A DNA stretch of 64,000 nucleotides from the NCBI GenBank assembly GCA_964017195.1, contig OZ024894.1, forward strand, positions 33,742,684 to 33,806,683, written 5' to 3'. Below, in pieces: positions 1 to 21,315 of this stretch (its first letter is position 1; every line of letters begins with the position of its first letter). A program made the position numbers and the translations under genes. Source of the DNA: Siderastrea radians. Taxonomy: Eukaryota; Cnidaria; Anthozoa; Scleractinia; Rhizangiidae. Below the pieces are notes generated by a model. It worked only from the letters and a program-made list of their open reading frames with translations, was not told where the DNA came from and did not search any database.

Positions 1-822
1 GGCCATTGAAGGTGTAACTAGAGGGCACCATTAAAAAAGCATGTAATAAGTGATGAACTAACACCTTCCAGAAGGATAGCAGCAGAACAATGTCCAGTGT
101 CCTGTGCACAACTTGTGAATTGGAATAGAATATTTGACCGCTCTCGTTTTGTGGGTCTGAAAATTGTATACCTGGGAACATCAACCTATTTAAAGGAATA
201 ATGAATATTGATCTCAAAATAGGCAAGGAATAATGAATACTTGTGAAAAATGGGCGGGGAATAATGAATATTTAAAGTGAAAATATTCCGCTTCAACCCC
301 CGATCATCATCACCACCATCATCATTATCAAGGTCTGGTTTTGCTCATTCTAGCAAGATGAAATCATATCTACTAGCACTACACGACACCAATCATGCTT
401 AGCACTTCACGTAACAAGTTATTTCATTGCTAAAAAGAACAATTTTTTTTTTGAGACTATGATCTCTTTCTCCAGGTGAGTGAATGCTTAAATGCTGAAA
501 TCTGTAAGTAAATGAATGAAATGCTGAATGAAAGTGTATCGCTTAAATGCCAAATAAAAATGTTTTGCTGCGATCTGTGCAACCACAAAAGATTCACTAT
601 TAAAGTGGCAACTTTTAGTGAGAATTTTAAATAAAAGAAAAGTCAATATTCATTTATCTAGGATGTAACATTATTTTACTTCTGAAAGATCATTCTAAGT
701 TTAACATGTTGTCTCTTTATAGTAACTTAAAACCATGTTACATTTTACCATAGCCCTGTTCAGTAACCATAAAGCACATTGTGACACAAATTAAAGTGTA
801 AAGTACTTTTTAGTATTAATAC
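1..822. other. CYFIP intron, no further exon seen
   Basis: AT-rich sequence downstream of the donor at 821-822 on the minus strand. I see no stretch encoding the next conserved block of CYFIP and no clear repeat, so this is read as intron running off the window. Confidence 0.6.
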
Positions 823-10391
<9,569 letters not shown>

Positions 10392-10621
10392 CTTGATTAT
10401 ATGTCCCAGAATGCTTTTCGTCTAGGTTATGCTTCCTGACCCACCCTACCCTACACAGCGCTCACAAGATCAGAATGAAAGTCACGCAATCAATACTTTG
10501 TCGTTATTTTTTACTGGAAGTAACTTTTATAACAAAAGGAACTTGACTTTTTAACTGTTTACAAGTAGGTATTTGCTTTTCATGACCATAGTATCTTATT
10601 TTCATTGTTTATTGAATTGTT
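10392..10621. promoter_or_regulatory. Possible divergent promoter between CYFIP and a small plus-strand exon
   Basis: The 230 bases separate the CYFIP start codon (minus) from a plus-strand acceptor at 10622. No TATA box is obvious. The CYFIP ATG is embedded in AAGATGGCGAC, which resembles a YY1-type initiator often found at metazoan start sites. Promoter function is inferred from position only. Confidence 0.35.
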
Positions 10622-10622
10622 G

Positions 10623-10720
10623 CAGAGAACAGGTCACCCAGCCTCACACAATGCCACAGGACTACAAACCTAATAGTTTCCCAGTGCAGGGCAAATTCAA
10701 GGCACGATTGGCCGTATACA
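10623..10720 (+). CDS. Putative small coding exon of unknown gene
   Basis: A TTGCAG acceptor precedes an open stretch that ends at a GTGAGT donor (from 10721). The frame from the internal ATG at about 10651 reads MPQDYKPNSFPVQGKF and continues to the donor in phase 2; the frame is also open upstream of the ATG to the acceptor. I do not recognise the protein, and no continuing exon was identified downstream. It is transcribed away from CYFIP if real. It could also be a chance open segment. Confidence 0.3.
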
Positions 10721-10779
10721 TGTGAGTGAAATGAAAAAAAATGCCCTCTGTACCCATTCATACTTGAGCCCATGAATAA

Positions 10780-11060
10780 ATTAAAGGGTTTATTTGGATA
10801 CTTGTGGTCTCCTTGAATAATTCAAAACCAAGGGGGGGGGGTATAGGGAGGGTACTCAATAAAGTTTAATAAGGAGAGGTTCCACCCCGAGGTTCAAACC
10901 CTTACCCTTTAATATACTAATTTCTACCAAAATGGAACCCCTTTCATATACCAGCAAAGTTGCACCCCTTTCTTGTACCTCAAGAATAAGCCAAAACAAT
11001 AGAATTTCCTATGATTGCCACATTTTCCCTGGGCTGTCAGTCATTCTGGCTTATTACTTA
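10780..11060. repeat. G/C-run containing dispersed repeat, unclassified
   Basis: Contains a run of G at about 10833-10842 and direct AACCCCTTTC / CACCCCTTTC motifs, similar in style to the sequence at 42240-42330. No gene is visible. The following 11060-12270 stretch has only low-complexity G runs (11160-11172) and short unrelated frames. Confidence 0.35.
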
Positions 11061-12272
11061 AAGGCTCCAAACTTCTATGTGTTTCGATAGGAAGGGAGAT
11101 AACAAGAGGAAGGGGAAGCTTTAGAGTTGACTGAACAAAATTGAGAGGCTGGGGTCAGTGGGGGGGGGGGGGGTGTACGAAAGAAAAGGAAAAAGGTGGT
11201 AGCCCGGGAGAAAAGGGGGCAGGAATTATACTGGGGAAAGAAAAGAGAGGGTGGGAGGCAGGAAGTTTCAAGATGGCAGGAATGTTTTACCCATATGACC
11301 CCAGCCCTCTCCAGGAAAAGCAGGAATAAGTAATTGACAAAAAATGCACAATATGGCTCTAGTAGGAAAGGATCAAGTGGCATGAACCGTCAAAAATGGG
11401 GTTTGAGCTGGAAGTACCAGGCAAGAGCCATGCACAGGAAACAACCCCCTCCCTCCTCCAGCTTAAGTGTAAAAAAAACACCAAACACTCAAGACAAAAC
11501 ACTGATCACTGTTGATTTTTTAATTATTATTGAAAAAGAAATCATAAATACTGTTTCAGCAGAATTTGTGTGCATATTCTCACATTTCTCACAATTTTAC
11601 ATGGTAAAAGGGCAGCTAAAACTGAAAGTAGTGGAAGCAACTCTTCACCTTTGCAGCCTAAATTATAGCAGTACCTTAACCATAATGAGCACCAACCCAC
11701 TTCGAGAAGCTTTAGCTTCCCGCACGTCGGTGATATTGTAGTTCTATTTGTTCAACAAAGTATGTTGTTTACGGTGCAATTTCCAACCACACAGGGAAAA
11801 TGAGCCTGTGCAAATAAAAGACAAGACCCAAGAAGGTGTGAGAAATCCAGGTTACAATTTCTGTGGCACTCTCAAAACTTCCCACCACCAGAGTCAAAAC
11901 TTGGGTAATGTAATGTGGTTTCAATTTTTGAGTCATTACCCTCTAATGGTTAGCCATGTTTTACAATATTTTTTGAAAATAATTGGAAGGAATTTTGAAC
12001 ATTACTAAAATCAGAGCTCTACAATGTGAAGTTCATCAAGTATACTTCAAGTACTGACATCACATCAATGTGTAAATTTTCCTATCTGGTTCTGATAAAT
12101 TCTAAGAACAATTATCTGTGACAGGAATCTCAATCTAATTAAGATCTGATGTTAAGTACTGGTATTGAGGCTGAAATGTTCATAAATAATCACCTTCTCG
12201 GTCAATAAAAAAAACACTACAAACTATTCTACTCTAAAATTTGCTTCAAAAGTGTATCAAAACCACAGTCAG

Positions 12273-12789
12273 CCCAAGCTCACGCCTGAAGAAAGCGAAG
12301 AATTTATTAATTATTTATGGTTCTCAAGTCGGGACTTGACCTTCAAGAGAAACCGGCATTGGGTTACAAGTGGCCGTTTACAATTTGAGACTTTGTATGG
12401 TGAATAAAATGTCGTCGATTTCGAACATTAAATAAAACTACATTTCAACACTCTTTCAGTAGACATGACTGTTGCTACCTTCGCAAGACTTCATCTTATG
12501 AAGGTAGCAACATTCATGTCAAAGAAAGCCCAAAATGATGAAATAAGCCCAAAAAACACACAAAGATGCAAGAAATAAGTTAGTTTGATTCATTCTACTG
12601 AAAGAATGTTGAAATTTAGTTTTATTTAACGTTCAAAATCGACAATATACTATTCCCCATACAAAGTCTCCAATTGTAAACAGCCGCTTGTAACCCAACA
12701 CCGGTTTCTCTCGAAGGTCGCATCCCAACTTGAGAACCATAAGCAATTAATAAATTCTTCGCTTTAATTTCTCGAGGCATGAGCTTGGG
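12273..12789. mobile_element. Fold-back element with about 190-bp inverted arms
   Basis: The left arm (12273-12462, starting CCCAAGCTCA) and right arm (12595-12789, ending TGAGCTTGGG) are imperfect reverse complements along their length. The loop (12463-12594) contains a second hairpin built from TGTTGCTACCTTC and its complement. No coding sequence. Likely a non-autonomous DNA transposon. Confidence 0.8.
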
Positions 12790-13744
12790 TTGCCTGTGTC
12801 AAAACAGACTAAAAATTATATACCCTTGCAAACACCTGTACAAAATAACACCTAGTTGAGACCCATAACAACTTGTTATTGAAGAGGTGTTAAGGTTTCT
12901 AAGTTGGGACTTCAAGCCCCCTGAAATACCAGGTAACACGAGATGCCCTTCCCTCCCTCCCCCCCCCCCATCCACACCACCCTCTTTGGTCATTTCAATG
13001 TTGACTATTTAATAGTGCAAATATTATAAATTACGCTTGGCATACCATACTCACTACAACAGTGCCAGTTAGAAAAGCATGAACACGTGAACACTAGGAT
13101 TTCTTCTGAAGTGTTTGTGACACAAGAGAAAATCAATCAGATGCAAGATTGTTCAACCAAAAAACCAAAAGCCACAGCAATCCTTATCCTCACGATATTC
13201 TTGCTATTCTGACTTGCACTGCAAGTAGCGATGATAAGGATGTGGGAGTTTATAAAAGCTCACATTTAACCATTAATAATAAAAAGTTTCTGTTGCATAA
13301 GCTATCCTAAATGTTTTCCATGTTAAAGGAAAAGAAGCATTTTCCTATGCACTTGAATTCCTGAGATTTAAATGCTGAATGATATTATGGAAGCAGTCAT
13401 AACAACCATACTCTAGAAGAACCCACCTTGTTTAGGGGTAATGGGGCTACATAAGACACCAGCTATCTGATAAACATTTAGGACAAAATTTTATTGGCCT
13501 CAAAATTTGAGATGAGACATTTTAAAATACCCGTATTTTGTTAGCAAGAAGCTTGCATGGCTAGTGAAAAAGGCACAAAGAGGTTTTTCTCCCAACAGAG
13601 GGGTAGCTATACAACCAAGTAAACACCACCTGCAAAGGCTGGGGTGATGATGATGAAAAAGCAAATCTTTTTGTGGTATGGTGGGTCCTTCCTGGTTAGT
13701 TAAGTATGATAGTTTTGACTGTTTCCCTTGTAAGGAGAAAGCAG
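12790..13744. other. Intergenic, no gene seen
   Basis: AT-rich sequence with a C run at 12957-12969. No conserved exon or clear repeat was recognised between the fold-back element and the hairpin at 13745. Confidence 0.5.
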
Positions 13745-13892
13745 ATCATAAGTCGGTAAATTATGATTGTCCGGGTGAGTGTAGTCCTGAGAAGGACTGT
13801 TTGTGATGACATTGACAAACAGTCCTGTCATCACAAACAGTCCTTCTCAGGACAACAATCACCCAGACGATCATAATTTACCGACTTATGAT
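13745..13892. repeat. Hairpin element, about 66-bp arms
   Basis: ATCATAAGTCGGTAAATTAT at the left is matched by its complement at 13874-13892; the inner parts carry GTCCTGAGAAGGACTGTTTG and its complement, itself a nested palindrome. The motif GTCCTGAGAAGGACTGTT is a frequent cnidarian repeat, from recall. Confidence 0.8.
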
Positions 13893-14395
13893 ATGACTCC
13901 TCGGTTCAAACCATTAAGTCTGAAAGCAGATCCCAATCAATCTTGGGATTACTATTTAGGGATACATGATAATCCCCCACCCCCAATGCAAACCTGTCCA
14001 TTGGAGGCCTGAGAGGTGATGATTATATAGACTAAAAATTATTTACATATTTACACAAGCACGTCACCCACCAAATCTACAAACGATGGTCAACATCACT
14101 ACTAATCTACGTGCTGCACAATTTTACATTTCCGGGGAAACTTTGCACACGAATCTCTAACATAAATAGCCCACAGAGAGAGCAGCACACGCGCGTGAAT
14201 CACGCCACAGTAGTCAATTTAAAGTGCTAGAATATATAAGAAAATTCCACAAATCTTTGTACAAATCTGTACATAAACAAATTACCATGCATGAATTCCA
14301 TCGTCCCGCATGCTTGGTTAATCTGCATACATAAAAAGACCGGCCACGCCAGTCAGTCAGCTGTTTAAAACTCTCAATAAAAAATCTTTAGAGGT

Positions 14396-15383
14396 TCAAA
14401 CTATCAGGCGCCTGGAAGCGTTTTCGGTACCGGACGGTCCATTCGCCGTAGCTTCCTCTTTGCATTTTGTAGGAGTCTCGATTAGTTCAGGCTTCTCGCC
14501 TTCCAGATGTTTGATCGCTTGAACGATCGTGTCCAAATTCTGGCGCGAAGTAGCGAGAGCTTTCTGAGGCTTGTCGTTCGATTTCGACTTGGTTTCCGCT
14601 AGATCAAGTTCAAGCTGTCGCTTTTTCTCCTCCACGTTAATCCGTAATCTCCGCTCACGTTCCAACTGGCATCTCAATTCAATAAGCTCCTTTTGTATTT
14701 CCTCGACATAGTCATCGTTGTGTAGTACGTTGTTGTTTTCTTCGCTTGTTGTATTTTCCTGTGCACGTGGCTCGTGTTCGGTTTTAGCCTTTTTCTGTGG
14801 CGATCGCTTTGAATCCGCGTTATTTGTCCCCTCTCGGTCGCACTGGCTCAGGATTCGCTTCAAAGTCGTGTTCTGCTGCAATAGCCGTGTCTTGTCTTGC
14901 TCCAGGGCAAAAATATACTCAGCTGTTTGCTGCAATATTGCGGCCTGTTTATGAAATCAACAACACAAAGTCAGTGCGATCGAACGTTTTGCTTCTCAGA
15001 TTTCCATTACATATTTGAAAAACCCAATCCGCGATTTAAATAAAACATTTTTTTAAAAAAACATACCTTGCTTAATTTTTCGCCTTCACTGTGCGGAATC
15101 AGCAATCTCAGTGCTTGGAAACCGGAGTTTATACTTTGCATACGTCGTCGCTCGTTCGAGTTTGCAATTTCCCGCCGTAATTTTCGTTCGCGTTCCCGAT
15201 TGTCAACCACTTCGACTTTGAACCTGCAAAGAACGGTAGAAAAGTAGAAGTCAGCCATTTCACGACAAAAGCACGAGAAAACAGGAGGAAATTGACAACC
15301 TTTTACCTGCAATCGTCATTGTCGAAGAGCTCGTCCATTTCATACGCTTTGCGTTTCTCTGCAGACCGCGCGTAAAATGACAT
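14396..15383 (-). CDS. TFAP4: Transcription factor AP-4, bHLH-leucine zipper, three exons
   Basis: AP-4 proteins bind symmetric CAGCTG E-boxes as homodimers in the nucleus. Exons on the minus strand are 15383-15307, 15223-15067 and 14944-14396; acceptors and donors are canonical and the phases join to 260 residues (human protein 338). Residues 42-58 hold the basic region (REIANSNERRRMQS), followed by helix-loop-helix with LLIPHSEGEKLSK and AAILQQTAEYIF. A leucine zipper, LEQDKTRLLQQNTTLKRIL, follows directly, and a second charged coiled coil lies at about residues 145-190, matching the family's unusual two-zipper layout. The start is the first ATG, followed by SFYARSAEKRKAYEMDELFD. The C-terminus is shorter and lacks the proline/glutamine-rich tail of vertebrates. 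Confidence 0.95.
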
Positions 15384-16900
15384 TTTCTTTGAGCTCGGAA
15401 AACCCTGACAGCTACAAACTCTGCCTTACTTCTTTCGTTTTAACGCGGGTGATCGCGAGAAGAGCGAAGCTTTGCTGCAATTCACGGCAAAACAGCGAAC
15501 AAGAAAGTCGCTTTGCTGCAGCGCTACGTAAATCGGCGGGAAACAGCTGTCTTTACTGATCAGGTGACCGAGTGCTAAGTTAGAAATTTGAATGCGGCAC
15601 AGCAGAGGAATGCTCAATTTCCGTGTATTGAGAAGATGGAACTTGATTACTTTGACCGCAGTTAAGTCATCGTAGAAATGAAAATGCTACACTATTTTCG
15701 TCCAAAAGACTGTTTGTCACCCTCGAATATCCTAATCTTCATGTTCTTGCTTTAAACGTCTTAAACTAGCTTTTCCCAGAAAAATAAAGTGCAAGCACTA
15801 CAGAGTTTCCTTTGTGCTAAAAGGAAGTTCTCATAACCTGTTCCAAACAATGATTTCTTATGCTGTCCAATCAGAGATCAAGTGCAAATACAGTGTTTAC
15901 AGACACAGTGCTCACACAACCGTGACCGAATTATTACTCTTTTATTGGTTGAGGAATAAACATCTCTCGCGCCAATCGTTTTGTTGATCAGTTTATTGCA
16001 ATTTATCAGCTGTTTCTTTCCGCTTGGCCAAGTTCAACCGTCCAACTTACATTTTGCAAAATACTATTGAAAAACAAACTGCATCTCTAGAAACTTAAAA
16101 CACTTTTGAGAATGTTTGAAAATATTTTTATTTAAATCTGAGAGCACATATCAACAAGGATTTCATCCTCAGACTAAAAAAAACCACTGCATCTGCGAGT
16201 GAAACTATTTTCACCAGTTCAAAGATTTATTTTTTTTTTATTCCAGCTGCACTGGAATTCAAAAGTACTTATTCAAAGAAAGGCCTACAAAACAAGAAAC
16301 CGATGAAACCTGCCAATCTATTTCAGGAAAGAGAGGAGTTATGAATTAATATTTTTTTCAAAATATTCTTAAAAACAATACGTTTTTCAGCTACTGATCC
16401 TGACGGAAACAGGATTTCCAGAAATCAGCAAGAATGAAACAGAATGAAAAATGAAAATAATACAAACCTTCAGCCAGAAGCGTATGCAAATGGTGGAGAA
16501 GAGGAGCAGGGAATTATACTCCCTCGCAGCCGTATTAATGTGGTCACGCAACGCGTGGGGAGGAGCACTATAGGATAGGTCCACTGAATTTCGAATTTTA
16601 TGTGTAACGAATTGTTTAGCTGGTTAAGGTCTTATTTGCTTTGAAACTCCGGTAGTCAAGATGAGCACCTCCCCTACCCCCCTACCCCTCCCTCGAGGGA
16701 GCCTCTTCTAAATCCGTCGCCAGTGATCCGTCGCTGGCTGATGTCCAATGTGCAATATTTTCGGCCCCAAGGCCTGACCTTGGCACCGCCCAGACACATA
16801 AACTCAATTTTCACTTTTGATTGGCTTGCTTATGATTTGTTTTTCACCGAGAATTTCCTGAGGATTTCAAAAATGGTCTATCCCAGACTATTTACTGCCA
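15384..16900. other. Intergenic between TFAP4 and the GLIS2-like gene
   Basis: The two genes are divergent, so both promoters should lie in this stretch. I see no convincing TATA box or conserved exon. Short frames here have no recognisable content. Confidence 0.45.
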
Positions 16901-17154
16901 TCTGAAGCTTGATGTTGGACGAATTGTACTGAAATCGTCAGTGGTTGAAGGGAAGTCTGGAAGCAAATCGTTTCACGATATGCCGTAAATCGCGAGTCTT
17001 GCGCGTGGTAACTCGCGTGGAGCGTGGAGAAAACCCAAATGACATTCTAAGGCGCGGCTGCCAAGCCTTGGAACGAAAAACGATGAGTTCTTCTACTTGG
17101 AAAATATTATCGGAGGATTAACTTCAAATATCCGGCAAAGTGTCTCAGTCCGCG
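16900..17154 (+). other. Likely 5' UTR exon of the GLIS2-like gene
   Basis: A GC-richer stretch ends with a strong donor (CGCG|GTAAGT at 17155). The next coding exon begins with ATG directly after an AG acceptor at 19388, so an upstream noncoding exon is needed. The left limit is uncertain. A short upstream frame starting ATGAGTTCTTCTACTTGG lies inside it and stops within the exon. Confidence 0.45.
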
Positions 17155-19070
17155 GTAAGTACTTTGTATCTTCAAGTATTTTACTGTCATAAAGTTAACT
17201 CTCCAATGAAAGATCGCTCGTTTGATTGTTGAAATTTGGTTCAGCGCATTCAAGGGTAAGTGCATTCCATGCGAACATTTTCTGCGTTAACCTCAATTGC
17301 ATGTCGTGTTTGATCCGATGGTTAGCTAGGAAAGAGATATTGATCGCAAAATAAATCTTCAGTTTGCCCTTCTTAGCCAGATAACTACAATTTTGAAATT
17401 CGATAAACTGGAGCTACTTGAAATTGCACTGTAACTAATCTATCAAGTTCATAATTTTAATTTTTGTAAGTTGCCAAATTTAAGCTTTAAACTGGATTCC
17501 TTTTTAGTTTTTAAAAATTGTTTCACTCTGTTCCCTCGATCTCATTACGAGTATTTTAATGCGCTTTTATAGGATGCCGAAAAAACTTTACTGCGTCACG
17601 ATTATTATAGCACCATCTTGTTGGAGAATCTACGTTAGATATTGATATTGGTTTCCTGTGCTTGACACTACACAAAATTATTCCTTCGAAATTTGGGCAA
17701 TGGATCCTGAGCTTCTAAAAATAGGAAAATCATGATCATAAGCGGTCGTAATTTTAAGTTGTTAACGTAGAATCGGATTTTATGACATGTCACAGGCTCT
17801 GTAAACAAAATAATCTAGCAAGAACATTTTGTAAATACCACTGGCAAGAAGTCACATAATTGTTTCCGTGTCACATGTAGAAAGAAAGTTCATAATGGCT
17901 GGTATTTTTATGTGTGAATGTAAGTGTTCCTTGCAGTTTTCGAGAAGTTGTTCCCAAAAAACATTCCAGTAAAAAGAAAAAGTGCTTGGAATCTGAATTC
18001 AATCTATGACCTTTGCTCAAGATACTATGCAAAACTGAGCTCTCACACACTGAATTACCAGAGTAAATTGGAATAGACTAGAATTAGCAGTGGATCCATG
18101 GAGAGGCTCTTCTTCACTTTTTCCAGATTAAACTGGTATAAATTTAGAGGCATTGTTTTTGTGGAGGGAGAAAAATCAGATTACCCTAAGAAAGACCACT
18201 TGAGCAAGCAGGGTGTGCCAAAACCTATGTCCAATTGTCAGGAAAAAGTAGATGATTATGACAAGTAAATCTTTTACATGACTTGTCCATGGGACGAGTG
18301 CTTTTCTCCTTGGTAGACCACAATTACTGAAATAATTAGAAACTTAATATAGTTTTTTTTTATTGGGCAAATAATAAGTTACAATGTTCTCACAAATTTT
18401 GCCATTTTGTGGTCACAAAATTTGTTTCCTGTAGCTCAAGAGATTAGAAATTCCAAAATGTGGTAGCCACTTTCCTTCCAAATCAAAGAAAAAAATTTGC
18501 CAGGGTTCAGGAAGACCTAGCGTGAATGTACAAATCATTGGAGAACTTGAGAGGAAAAGGAAGGCCAAACACAACAAAACAGAAATATGTGAAGAAGTGA
18601 ACACGCCATTTTCAAGAACTCAAACACTTTGACCTTTAGTGTTTTTTTAGAAAGCAGACTTAGTTTTCATACAACCACATTCTTTCTGATGGTTGTCCAA
18701 AGGACAAGTGCATCAATAAAATTTTTCTCTTACTCTGGCAAGGATAGATACTAACAACAAACTCAACCTCGCTGTGGCTAATAACACAAGGTCGAGTATG
18801 GGATTGGAACCTGGGTCAAAGTGGTCCAAGATGCATGCTCTCTTCACCAAATCAGCCCTGCTTCCCTATGGACCATATTTGGTTTATTGTTTGGTATACA
18901 GTATGCTACATCCTTCCATATTTTGGGGGAAACTTTTGGGTATATTAGGTAATTTATTTTAAGCTATATTAATGTACCATTACCCCACCCCTAGCCCAAC
19001 CCTGATGCATGTTTTCTTTGACTTTGTCTTTGTATAATGATATTATTTGCCTGTGCAATTCTGTGACATT

Positions 19071-19096
19071 ATGATGATGATGATGATGATGATGAT
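19071..19096. repeat. (ATG)n microsatellite
   Basis: About eight and a half repeats of ATG. The minus-strand reading gives a polyhistidine run in a spurious frame. Confidence 0.9.
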
Positions 19097-19189
19097 TAAA
19101 TGCTATACAATTATCGTTATCACTTGAGCACTTCTGACTTCTCCCGACCAGATGACAGCACAATCAAGCAAATAATGTACGGGTCATGG

Positions 19190-19327
19190 GAATGAAGAAA
19201 TTGATCACCAAAGATGAAGTGTCGTGAACATTCTTGATGTTAAATTCCCCTAAATGGGGCAAAAAGAAATACGTCAAGGCCATTGCCAAGAACGTGCATG
19301 ATGAAAATGGAGCTTAAAGGGTTAACT
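19190..19327. mobile_element. TTAA-flanked MITE, copy b, 5' truncated
   Basis: Internal similarity to the other copies (GGGTCATGGGAATGAAGAAA, then GATGAAGTGTCGTGA) and a preserved right end GAGCTTAAAGGGTTAA. The left inverted end is missing. Confidence 0.55.
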
Positions 19328-19388
19328 GCATGTATCTGTGTTTGAAATATTTTGATGTTAATGGAGGAATCTCTTTCCCAATTGACAG

Positions 19389-21315
19389 ATGTCAGATGCA
19401 TTGGAAAATGGTGGCCAAGAGCATTCAAAGTTAGACAAAGAGGAAGAACAGAAGGAAGTTCGTGTTGAAGTGCAGCTTGAAAAATGTCCCAATACGTTGA
19501 CTGTGGTTCCAACAGTCTCTGAAATGCTGGAGCAAGGAGATGTAACTTCCGTCATGACAAGCTTATCTGCCGAAGACTCTGTTCTACATGGATCATCAGT
19601 TCTTAATGAAACAGAAGCCATTGCTTCTTCAAGTGACTTGGAAAGCTCTCCCTGTCTCTCGGATGCACCGGTTTCAGCTGATTTGCTTTCTGATTCCACA
19701 GTTATTAATTCCACTGTAGGCCTGCTTCACCAACCAGTTGTTTTGACTTCGTCTGTTCTGCCTTGTGTGTTGACGCATGTTCAAGGGACATCTGAGCTTC
19801 TCACTGGTGGACTGCATGATCAGGAAGGTCAGGAAGAACTGTTAATGGTAAAACGAGAGGACAGAGAAGGTCTTGAACCATGCGTTGTGGTGAGTTTTAA
19901 TTCAAATTTAATACTAGAGTACACGGTAGTTACCCATTTGGGTTAGTAGACAAAGTTACAACAATCTGTAGCAGTTTAATATAACTGTAAATCATCATGA
20001 TTGACTATTGTGATCAAAAACACTTCTCTGTAGCTTTAATGGCATTGATTGCCTCTGTCATCAAAATTAGAACTAATTGAACATAATTATGTACACCACG
20101 TGCTTTGAAAACTACAGATGTTTAGGGATGACTTAAAACAGTTTCATCCTGAGATGAAAAATTATTCCTCAAATGTTAAGTTTTTATTGGGAATGAAAAA
20201 ATGTGTTGTATTTATGTGGATTTTTCATACCCAGAGGTGAAGTTTTTCCCGCCTGGGTTTTCAGGTAAGAAAATGTCTGCATGGCTGATGGCATTGTCCT
20301 TGGGACAAAAGAAACTAGTGGTTGTACAATAGTAAGGTGGGATTACACTGTACTAGAAAAGCAACACAGTTTTATTTGGACAACCAATGGAAATCTTTTT
20401 TGTGTCGTAGAATGTCCAAGAAAATTGTTGGACTAAATACATTGTGTACAAATGTACCCCTTGAATTTGTCTCCTTGGAAATTTCAAACCAAATTCAATT
20501 AGAAAAGTAAATCTATACAAATGTACTCTGTCAGGTTCATTGTACAGGGGTCCTCCCCAGACAATTTTGTGTGTTTTGTCCAAGCCAATTTTTGCCTGGC
20601 TTTTTTCTTCTGTCAGTTTACAACCTCAGAAGCAATTCAAAGCAGCAAATCGTCAAACAAGTTGATCTCGTCACCAGCAACGGATGTAGTTGTCACAGGG
20701 AACCCATCCAGCCTGACATACCTGCGGCAAATTTTTGAGCAAGACCAAGTCAGTCCTCAAAGCCAATTAGTATCAGTGTTACCACATGGTGTGACATCTC
20801 CATTGTCACCAACTTTACCTGAACTTCACCAATGCAAGTGGAACAACTGTTGTGAACACTTTCTGTCTTTGGAAGACCTTGTTGCCCATGTCAATGAATG
20901 CCACATTAAGACTGAAGCAAGTGAATACTGCTGTCTTTGGCAGGGTTGTCCTCGCAATGGAAAGGGCTTTAATGCCAAATACAAAATGTTAATACACATG
21001 AGAACGCATACTGGAGAGAGACCGCACATGTGTACCCACGATTCTTGTGGCAAAAGCTTTTCACGTCTTGAGAACTTGAAAATTCACACAAGGTCCCACA
21101 CAGGAGAGAAACCCTACGTTTGTCCTGTGGCAGGTTGCAATAAACGGTACTCAAATTCAAGTGACAGGTATAAACATACACGAACACATTCAGAGACCAA
21201 ACCCTATCACTGCAAAGTGGCAAATTGTGTTAAAAGGTATACTGATCCGAGTTCGTTGAGAAAACATTACAAGACTATTCATGGGAAGGAACTGATTTCT
21301 GAAGAACAGGAATGA
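19389..21315 (+). CDS. GLIS2: GLIS2-like five-finger C2H2 transcription factor, two coding exons
   Basis: Gli-similar proteins are nuclear DNA-binding factors of the GLI/GLIS/ZIC superfamily. Coding exons are 19389-19889 and 20617-21315, joined in phase 0, giving 399 residues. Residues 1-235 are acidic and serine/threonine rich with no fold seen. Five C2H2 fingers occupy about 240-389: the first has the C-x4-C form (CKWNNC) with [10 protein letters not shown], the second CLWQGC with [14 protein letters not shown], then [30 protein letters not shown] and [16 protein letters not shown], with TGEKP-type linkers. The wording of fingers 1-4 is closer to GLIS2 than to GLIS1/3 or GLI. ATG is the first base of the exon. 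The protein ends ten residues after the last finger, so the long C-terminal region of vertebrate GLIS2 is absent. Confidence 0.92.

Larger units (their letters stand above)
17155..19388 (+). other. Large 5' intron of the GLIS2-like gene
   Basis: Runs from the donor at 17155 to the acceptor TTGACAG at 19388. It holds an ATG trinucleotide microsatellite (19071-19096) and a truncated copy of the TTAA MITE (about 19190-19327). No other coding exon was recognised. Confidence 0.45.

Noticed and set aside
1..780. Tenth CYFIP exon
   Set aside because: No stretch on the minus strand encodes the conserved block expected after exon 9.
11334..11741. 135-codon plus-strand frame
   Set aside because: Composition is unremarkable, no domain or splice context supports it, and it begins in a low-complexity area.
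18969..19163. Polyhistidine frame on the minus strand
   Set aside because: The histidine run is the reverse reading of the ATG microsatellite.
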